The position numbers and the translations under genes are program-made. 64,000 nucleotides of DNA from Bacillus luti (GTDB taxonomy: Bacteria; Bacillota; Bacilli; Bacillales; Bacillaceae_G): NCBI RefSeq assembly GCF_001884105.1, contig NZ_MACI01000095.1:124001-188000 (forward strand), given 5' to 3'. Positions 58,566 to 64,000 of the stretch are shown piece after piece (positions within the stretch are counted from its first letter, which is position 1; each line of letters starts with the position of its first letter). Under the pieces are notes generated by a model. The model ran no database searches, was not told where the DNA came from, and worked only from the letters and a program-made list of their open reading frames with translations.

Positions 58566-59840
58566 ATGAAACTGATGGAACAACAATTACATGAGTTAGG
58601 TGGTTTGCGCGTACATATTATTCCAACTGATAAATATAAAACGAATACGTTTGTATTTCGTTTTAAAGCACCTTTGAGTGAGGAGACGGTGACAGAGCGT
58701 GCCCTATTGCCATATGTATTGCAAAGTGCGACAGAAAAACTACCTTCTGTAATTCGTCTTCGTCAATATTTAGAAGAATTATATGGATCTTCTTTGGCGG
58801 TAGATGTAAGTAAAAAAGGGGAAGATCACATCATCTCCATTTATGTAGACATTGCAAATGAAGTATATTTACATGATGCACCACCGTTATTTGAAAAAGC
58901 GCTTTCTATGTTATCGGATATTGTTTTACATCCAGCAACAGAGGGGAACAGTTTTCTACCTTCTATTGTAGAAAGTGAAAAGAGAGCGCTCTTGCAACGA
59001 ATTGAAGCTACTTATGATGATAAAATGCGCTATGCAAACGAGCGGTTAATCGAAGAAATGTGTAAAGTAGAACCATATCGTTTAAGTGCAAATGGAAAAA
59101 AAGAGAGTGTTTCTTCTATTACAAATGAAAGTCTGTATCAATATTATCAAAAAGTGTTAGCGGAAGATGAAATGGATCTTTATATTATTGGTGATATTTC
59201 AGAAAACGCAGTTGATCTTGTAAGTAAATATTTTTCTGTTTCGGCGCGTCCTGTGAAAGAAAGAAATGTACTCCTTCATAAGCGAAATAATGAAGAAAAA
59301 GAAATTGTTGAAAAACAAGAATTAAAACAAAGTAAATTAAACATTGGCTATCGTACGTTTGTCACATATAAAGATGAAGATTATTTTGCACTGCAATTGT
59401 TCAACGGGTTATTTGGAGGATTCTCTCACTCGAAATTATTTGTAAATGTCCGTGAAAAAAATAGCTTAGCGTACTATGCAGCGTCGCGCTTTGAGAGTCA
59501 TAAAGGTTTATTGTTTGTTATGTCAGGAATCGAAGCGAAAAATTATGAAAAAGCAGTTGAAATTATTAAAGAGCAGATGCTGGCGATGCAAAACGGAGAG
59601 TTTTCTGAAGAAGAGATGCATCAAACAAAAAGTGTCATTCAAAATCAAATATTAGAAGCGATTGATACACCGCGCGGATTTGTGGAAATGCTGTATCATG
59701 GTATTATTTCGGATCGTACGCGCCCAGTTGGAGAATGGCTTACGGGTATTGAAAGTGTAACGAAGGAAGAGATTGTGAAAGTGGCAAAAAATATTGAACT
59801 AGATACAATTTACTTTTTACATGGAACGGAGGGAGAATAA
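58566..59840 (+). CDS. ymfF: M16-family peptidase-like protein YmfF (no zinc motif)
   Basis: A 424-residue M16-fold protein that lacks the HxxEH motif: the region that should carry it reads ALLPYVLQSATEKLPSVIRLRQYLEELYGSSL (as blocks). The rest of the fold is recognisable (LFNGLFGGFSHSKLFVNVREKNSLAYYAASRF in the second domain). It directly abuts ymfH, which has the motif, so the pair probably forms a heterodimer like mitochondrial processing peptidase, with YmfF as the non-catalytic partner. The Shine-Dalgarno is AAAGGAGGG. Confidence 0.92.
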   Translation: MKLMEQQLHELGGLRVHIIPTDKYKTNTFVFRFKAPLSEETVTERALLPYVLQSATEKLPSVIRLRQYLEELYGSSLAVDVSKKGEDHIISIYVDIANEVYLHDAPPLFEKALSMLSDIVLHPATEGNSFLPSIVESEKRALLQRIEATYDDKMRYANERLIEEMCKVEPYRLSANGKKESVSSITNESLYQYYQKVLAEDEMDLYIIGDISENAVDLVSKYFSVSARPVKERNVLLHKRNNEEKEIVEKQELKQSKLNIGYRTFVTYKDEDYFALQLFNGLFGGFSHSKLFVNVREKNSLAYYAASRFESHKGLLFVMSGIEAKNYEKAVEIIKEQMLAMQNGEFSEEEMHQTKSVIQNQILEAIDTPRGFVEMLYHGIISDRTRPVGEWLTGIESVTKEEIVKVAKNIELDTIYFLHGTEGE

Positions 59841-61127
59841 ATGGAGAAGATTGTTTATGAGCAATTAAAAGAGACGCTCTATTATGAAAAACTTCCTAAC
59901 GGATTAGATGTATATATTTTACCAAAGCAAGGCTTTAATAAGACGTTTGCAACGTTTACGACAAAATATGGTTCTATGGATAATACATTTGTACCATTAG
60001 GTAAAGAAGAAATGATTCGTGTACCTGATGGGATTGCTCATTTTCTTGAGCATAAATTATTTGAAAAAGAAGACCATGATGCTTTCCAATTGTTTAGTAA
60101 ACAAGGAGCATCGGCAAATGCTTTTACATCCTTTACACGAACAGCTTACCTTTTTTCATGTACATCAAATGTAGAACGAAATTTAAATACATTGTTAAAC
60201 TTCGTACAAGAGCCTTACTTCTCTGAAAAAACAGTTGAAAAAGAGAAGGGGATTATCGGGCAGGAAATTCAAATGTATCAAGATAATCCAGATTGGCGCT
60301 TATACTTTGGGTTAATTGATAGTTTGTTTGTAAAGCACCCAATTAAAATTGATATTGCAGGGACAATTGAGTCTATTAGTAAAATTACGAAAGATTTATT
60401 ATATGAATGTTATGAAACATTTTATCATCCGAGTAATATGTTACTATTTGTTGTTGGTGCAATTGATCCAGAGAAAACTATGGATTTAGTACGTGAAAAT
60501 CAAGCGAAAAAAGATTATAAAAATCAGCCAGAAATTGTACGTTCATTTGAAGAAGAGCCAAATGAAGTAAATGAAAAGAAGAAAATCATTTCGATGCCTG
60601 TCCAAACACCGAAATGTTTAGTAGGTATTAAAGCGACAAATTTAAAAGAAAAAGGAAATGCTCTTTTAAAACAAGAAATCGCGCTTACTTTACTTTTAGA
60701 TTATTTATTCGGGAAAAGTTCTGTTCATTACGAAACTTTATATAATGAAGGGCTTATTGATGATTCGTTCTCGTATGATTATACGGAAGAAAATAACTTT
60801 GGTTTTGCAATGGTTGGCGGCGATACGAAGCGTCCGGATGAATTGGCAGAGCGTTTGAAAGATATTTTATTAAAAACAGATTATAATCAATTAGATGAGT
60901 CGGCATTAGAGCGAGTGAAGAAAAAGAAAATTGGTGGTTTTTTACGCTCGTTAAATTCACCAGAGTATATTGCAAATCAGTTTACGCGATATGCGTTTAA
61001 TGAATCTAGCTTATTCGATGCATTGACTGTATTAGAAGGGCTGACCGTTCAAGACTTACAAGAAGTAGCGAAATTATTATTATCAGAAGAAAAAATGAGT
61101 GTTTGTCAAGTTTTACCGAAAAAATAA
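59841..61127 (+). CDS. ymfH: M16-family zinc peptidase YmfH
   Basis: A 428-residue protease with the inverted zinc motif in IAHFLEHKLFEKED (His67, Glu70, His71) and the downstream EKEKGIIGQEIQMYQDNPDWR glutamate context (as blocks). It starts on the base after the ymfF stop codon. In other Gram-positives adjacent M16 pairs of this type can be needed for peptide maturation, but no precursor peptide gene is visible nearby. The substrate is unknown. Confidence 0.94.
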   Translation: MEKIVYEQLKETLYYEKLPNGLDVYILPKQGFNKTFATFTTKYGSMDNTFVPLGKEEMIRVPDGIAHFLEHKLFEKEDHDAFQLFSKQGASANAFTSFTRTAYLFSCTSNVERNLNTLLNFVQEPYFSEKTVEKEKGIIGQEIQMYQDNPDWRLYFGLIDSLFVKHPIKIDIAGTIESISKITKDLLYECYETFYHPSNMLLFVVGAIDPEKTMDLVRENQAKKDYKNQPEIVRSFEEEPNEVNEKKKIISMPVQTPKCLVGIKATNLKEKGNALLKQEIALTLLLDYLFGKSSVHYETLYNEGLIDDSFSYDYTEENNFGFAMVGGDTKRPDELAERLKDILLKTDYNQLDESALERVKKKKIGGFLRSLNSPEYIANQFTRYAFNESSLFDALTVLEGLTVQDLQEVAKLLLSEEKMSVCQVLPKK

Positions 61128-61137
61128 AATTTAAAAG

Positions 61138-61186
61138 ATACCCTCATCTTATTATTGAAAAATTGTAAGATGAGGGTATTATTTAG
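61138..61186 (+). terminator. Intrinsic terminator after ymfH
   Basis: Perfect 14-bp stem ATACCCTCATCTTA (61138-61151) / TAAGATGAGGGTAT (61166-61179), 14-nt loop, then TATTT. Confidence 0.8.
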
Positions 61187-61227
61187 TTGTGTGAAAGTTG
61201 AACTTGTAGAGATAAGAGAGGGAATTT

Positions 61228-61941
61228 ATGAAAAAGTATGCACTAGTAACTGGAGGGAGCGGAGGAATTGGCTCTGCTATTTCAAAACAATTAATTCAGG
61301 ATGGATATACAGTATATGTTCATTACAATAGCAATAAAAAGAAGGTAACAGAGTTACAAAAGGAATGGGAGGAAGTAATCCCTGTAAAAGCGAATTTAGC
61401 CTCTAGTGATGGGGCAGAGCAATTGTGGGAACAAATTGAACATCCTATTGATGTTATCGTATACGCAGCTGGGAAGAGTATCTTTGGACTTGTAACAGAT
61501 GTAACGAACGAGGAATTGGATTATATGGTGGAACTGCAAGTGAAAAGTGTCTATAAGCTACTATCAATGGCACTTCCGTCAATGATTGGACGAAGAGATG
61601 GCAATATTGTAATTGTTTCGTCTATATGGGGGCAAATAGGTGCTTCTTGTGAAGTGCTATATTCCATGGTAAAGGGAGCCCAAAATTCATACGTAAAAGC
61701 TTTAGCGAAAGAGGTTTCTTTAAGTGGATTACGTGTAAATGCAGTAGCACCAGGTGCAATTGAAACAGAAATGTTAAGTGCTTTTTCTGAAGAGGATAAA
61801 ATTGGAATTGCTGAGGACATACCATTAGGTAGAATCGGTTTACCAGAAGAAGTAGCAAAAACAGTGTCATTCCTTGCATCATCAGGGTCATCTTACATAA
61901 CTGGGCAAATTATCGGAGTGAATGGCGGTTGGCATTGCTAA
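61228..61941 (+). CDS. ymfI: Short-chain dehydrogenase/reductase YmfI (FabG-like)
   Basis: A 237-residue SDR oxidoreductase. The cofactor motif is TGGSGGIGSAI. The catalytic serine is in IVIVSSIWGQIG and the YxxxK pair in VLYSMVKGAQNSYVKALA. The C-terminal GQIIGVNGGWHC is typical of FabG relatives. Substrate cannot be told from the sequence; genome annotations often call it a 3-oxoacyl-ACP reductase. It lies between the M16 pair and ymfJ, as in B. subtilis. Confidence 0.92.
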   Translation: MKKYALVTGGSGGIGSAISKQLIQDGYTVYVHYNSNKKKVTELQKEWEEVIPVKANLASSDGAEQLWEQIEHPIDVIVYAAGKSIFGLVTDVTNEELDYMVELQVKSVYKLLSMALPSMIGRRDGNIVIVSSIWGQIGASCEVLYSMVKGAQNSYVKALAKEVSLSGLRVNAVAPGAIETEMLSAFSEEDKIGIAEDIPLGRIGLPEEVAKTVSFLASSGSSYITGQIIGVNGGWHC

Positions 61942-62016
61942 AAAATTCTTACATAAAAAATGAGAAATTGTACAAATTAAGCATGATTTTATTACTCAAT
62001 AGTGAGGTGCTTAATT

Positions 62017-62265
62017 ATGTCAGTATTAGAAAATTTCGATCAGTGGAAGAGTTTCTTAGGAGACCGTTTAGAGCAAGCGCAAGGAAAAGGTTTAGATGGT
62101 GGCGCGGTATCAGATATGGCATTCCGTGTTGGTGATTACCTTGCTAATGAAGTAGAAGGACGTAATGACCAAGAAAAATTATTAGCCGAGCTTTGGAAAG
62201 TTGCTGATGAACAAGAGCAACACACAATCGCAAATTTAATGGTTAAGTTTGTGCAACATAAGTAA
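62017..62265 (+). CDS. ymfJ: Small conserved protein YmfJ (DUF3243)
   Basis: An 82-residue acidic helical protein. I chose ATG 62017 with GTGAGGTG upstream. Sequence blocks FDQWKSFLGDRLEQAQGKG, FRVGDYLANEVEGRNDQEKLLAELWKVADEQEQHTIANLMVKFV (in parts) match DUF3243 as I know it. It has no signal or membrane segment. The stop codon sits within the 5' arm of the following terminator. Function unknown. Confidence 0.88.
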   Translation: MSVLENFDQWKSFLGDRLEQAQGKGLDGGAVSDMAFRVGDYLANEVEGRNDQEKLLAELWKVADEQEQHTIANLMVKFVQHK

Positions 62266-62299
62266 AAGTAGAGAGGAGATTCTCCTCTCTACTTTTTTT
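62264..62299 (+). terminator. Intrinsic terminator after ymfJ
   Basis: AAAAGTAGAGAGGAGA (62264-62279) / TCTCCTCTCTACTTTT (62281-62296), the longest perfect stem in the window, then T. Confidence 0.93.
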
Positions 62300-62403
62300 G
62301 TATAATAATTACGCGGGTTAGATTATACATTTAGCTTCCCTATTAAGGTGAAATCATATAATATAGTACGTAGGTGTAAAGTAAGCAAGGGGAGTGATCT
62401 TGG

Positions 62404-63189
62404 ATGATTGAATGGTATTTTGAATATGAAATACATAAAAACCGACCTGGCTTGCTTGGTGACGTTTCTTCGTTAATCGGTATGCTCGGCATTAATATTG
62501 TCACAATTAATGGTGTGGATAATGCAAGGCGTGGTTTACTCCTTATGTGTGATAATCAAGAGCAAATCTCTAGACTTGAATCAATTTTAAATACGATGGA
62601 TAACATAACGGTAACGAAATATCGTCCGCCAAAGCTAAGAGATAAGCTAGCGGTTAGACATGGTAGGTATATACAACGAGATGCAGATGATAAGAAAACA
62701 TTTCGATTTGTACGTGATGAATTAGGCTTACTTGTTGACTTTATGGCGGAGATAATGAAAAAAGAAGGCCATAAACTAATTGGGATACGAGGAATGCCTC
62801 GTGTTGGAAAAACAGAATCCATTGTTGCTGCAAGTGTTTGTGCAAATAAAAGATGGTTGTTTGTATCATCTACTCTTATTAAGCAAACTGTTCGTAGTCA
62901 ATTGATTGAAGATGAGTATAGCGACGACAATATTTTCATCCTAGATGGAATTGTGTCAACAAAGCGTGCAAATGAAAGACATTGGCAGCTTGTTCGTGAA
63001 ATTATGAGATTGCCTGCAACAAAAGTTGTGGAGCATCCTGATGTATTTGTGAGTCAGTCAGAATATACATTGGATGATTTTGATTATATTATCGAGTTAC
63101 GTAACGATTATGATGAAGAAATTCAATATAATTTAGTAGATGAAATTGAGCAAGGTACGCAAAATAATTTCTCTATGTTCGACTTTTAA
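62404..63189 (+). CDS. ymfK: YmfK protein: ACT-like domain plus P-loop-like domain (DUF3388)
   Basis: A 261-residue protein of the DUF3388 group. The N-terminal ~75 residues look like an ACT domain (EYEIHKNRPGLLGDVSSLIGMLGINIVTI, as blocks). A basic linker follows, then a Walker A-like GMPRVGKT (130-137) and a possible Walker B IFILDG (177-182). This suggests a nucleotide-binding protein controlled by a small ligand, but that is inference. The Shine-Dalgarno is AAGGGGAG, and a TATAAT at 62357 may be its -10. It is 21 bp before rodZ. Confidence 0.85.
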   Translation: MIEWYFEYEIHKNRPGLLGDVSSLIGMLGINIVTINGVDNARRGLLLMCDNQEQISRLESILNTMDNITVTKYRPPKLRDKLAVRHGRYIQRDADDKKTFRFVRDELGLLVDFMAEIMKKEGHKLIGIRGMPRVGKTESIVAASVCANKRWLFVSSTLIKQTVRSQLIEDEYSDDNIFILDGIVSTKRANERHWQLVREIMRLPATKVVEHPDVFVSQSEYTLDDFDYIIELRNDYDEEIQYNLVDEIEQGTQNNFSMFDF

Positions 63190-63210
63190 AGAAATATTGA
63201 GGTGTTAGTA

Positions 63211-64000
63211 GTGACAGAATTAGGACAAAAGCTGAAAGAAGCAAGAGAAGCGAAAGGCTTGTCTATCGATCAGCTGCATGAGATTACAAAAATTCAAAAA
63301 CGTCATTTAGTAGCGATTGAAGAAGGCAATTATGATGTATTGCCGGGAGCTTTTTATGCGCGTGCATTCATTAAACAATATGCAGATGCTGTTGGATTAA
63401 ATGGAGAGGAACTGCTTGTAGAATATCAGAGTACGATACCACAATCTGAAAAGCGTGAAGTCCCACAAGTATCAACTGGACAAAAAACACAAGAAACAAT
63501 GCAAAAATCTTCATCATGGCCAATTGCAGATCATATGCCGAAAATCTTAGTTGCGCTGTTAGTAATCGCATGTGGAGTGGTAATTTGGTTTGTGTTTCAA
63601 GCGTTAACTGGAAAAAATGATGAGAAAGTTCCAAGTGCTCAAAGTGAGAAAATTGAAGTTAAAAAAGCGGAAAACTCTCCGTTAGATACGAAGAAAGAAG
63701 AAGCGAAAGCGGAAGAACCAAAGAAAGAAGAACCGAAAAAAGAAGAGCCAAAGAAAGAGGAACAACCAACACAACCAACGGGACAACAAGAAGTGAAAGT
63801 AGTTGGAACAAGTGGTAATGTATCTACTTTGGAAATTCATAATAATAAAACGTTAGAGCTGGAAATTATAACAAAAGATGCAAGTTATGTAGGTATTAAA
63901 AATGAGGCAGGAAATGATATCTTTAGCGGTATTATACAGGCGGGCCAGACCCAAAAATATGATTTATCAACAGCGAAAGAGGTAAACCTTAATATAGGAA
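63211..64000 (+). CDS. rodZ: Cytoskeleton protein RodZ (YmfM), 3' end beyond window
   Basis: It begins at GTG 63211 with TTGAGGTG upstream and is still open at the window end (263 codons). An N-terminal HTH_25 domain contacts MreB (LGQKLKEAREAKGLSIDQLHEITKIQKRHLVAIEEG, in blocks, then LPGAFYARAFIKQYADAVGL). One membrane helix lies at about residues 113-131 (ILVALLVIACGVVIWFVF). A Lys/Glu/Pro-rich linker follows (about 165-188, EEPKKEEPKKEEP), then the extracytoplasmic beta domain. RodZ anchors MreB filaments to the membrane for cell-shape control. Confidence 0.94.
   Translation, partial: MTELGQKLKEAREAKGLSIDQLHEITKIQKRHLVAIEEGNYDVLPGAFYARAFIKQYADAVGLNGEELLVEYQSTIPQSEKREVPQVSTGQKTQETMQKSSSWPIADHMPKILVALLVIACGVVIWFVFQALTGKNDEKVPSAQSEKIEVKKAENSPLDTKKEEAKAEEPKKEEPKKEEPKKEEQPTQPTGQQEVKVVGTSGNVSTLEIHNNKTLELEIITKDASYVGIKNEAGNDIFSGIIQAGQTQKYDLSTAKEVNLNIG

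Overview
The window is a chromosomal segment of a low-GC Gram-positive endospore former. Gene content, gene order and protein sequences point to the Bacillus cereus group (B. cereus/anthracis/thuringiensis type). That assignment comes from recognising the proteins, not from a database search. All 59 genes I support lie on the + strand, as expected for a leading-strand housekeeping block. I see no tRNA, rRNA, insertion sequence, prophage or CRISPR array.

Layout: (1) 1-4.1 kb: rimM (5' cut), trmD, rplS, lepB, rbgA, rnhB, covering ribosome and tRNA maturation and secretion. (2) 4.1-14.7 kb: sucCD, dprA, topA, trmFO and the xerC-hslV-hslU-codY operon. (3) 14.7-24 kb: rpsB-tsf-pyrH-frr-uppS-cdsA-dxr-rseP-proS (translation, UMP, isoprenoid and phospholipid synthesis, intramembrane proteolysis). 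(4) 24-38.4 kb: polC, then rimP-nusA-ylxR-ylxQ-infB-ylxP-rbfA-truB-ribF-rpsO-pnp. (5) 38.5-46.2 kb: ylxY, mlpA, ymxH, dpaAB (dipicolinate synthase) and asd-dapG-dapA, linking diaminopimelate and lysine synthesis to spore dipicolinate. (6) 46.2-52.3 kb: RNase J (rnjB), tepA, ylzJ, spoIIIE. (7) 52.3-58.4 kb: a guanine riboswitch, a GntR/UTRA regulator and a BMP-type nucleoside ABC transporter (nupNOPQ-like). (8) 58.5-64 kb: ymfF, ymfH, ymfI, ymfJ, ymfK and the start of rodZ.

The order closely follows the rimM-ymfM region of B. subtilis, with two main differences as I recall that map. The large flagellar/chemotaxis operon between codY and rpsB is absent, replaced by about 350 bp. A guanine-riboswitch-linked nucleoside transporter sits between spoIIIE and ymfF. 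Most transcription units end in clear intrinsic terminators, which are listed.

The least explained signal is the leader of rnjB. A perfect 13-bp inverted repeat (46789-46801 / 46922-46934) encloses two further hairpins and separates a good Shine-Dalgarno sequence from a start codon that has none of its own. If the stem forms, the two are brought to near-normal spacing. Other points worth a second look are a leader with tandem weak terminators before rimP-nusA, a recurrent GGTAATACTA motif upstream of three translation/RNA operons, a degenerate NodB motif in YlxY, and an HslV whose N terminus lacks the serine used in B. subtilis.
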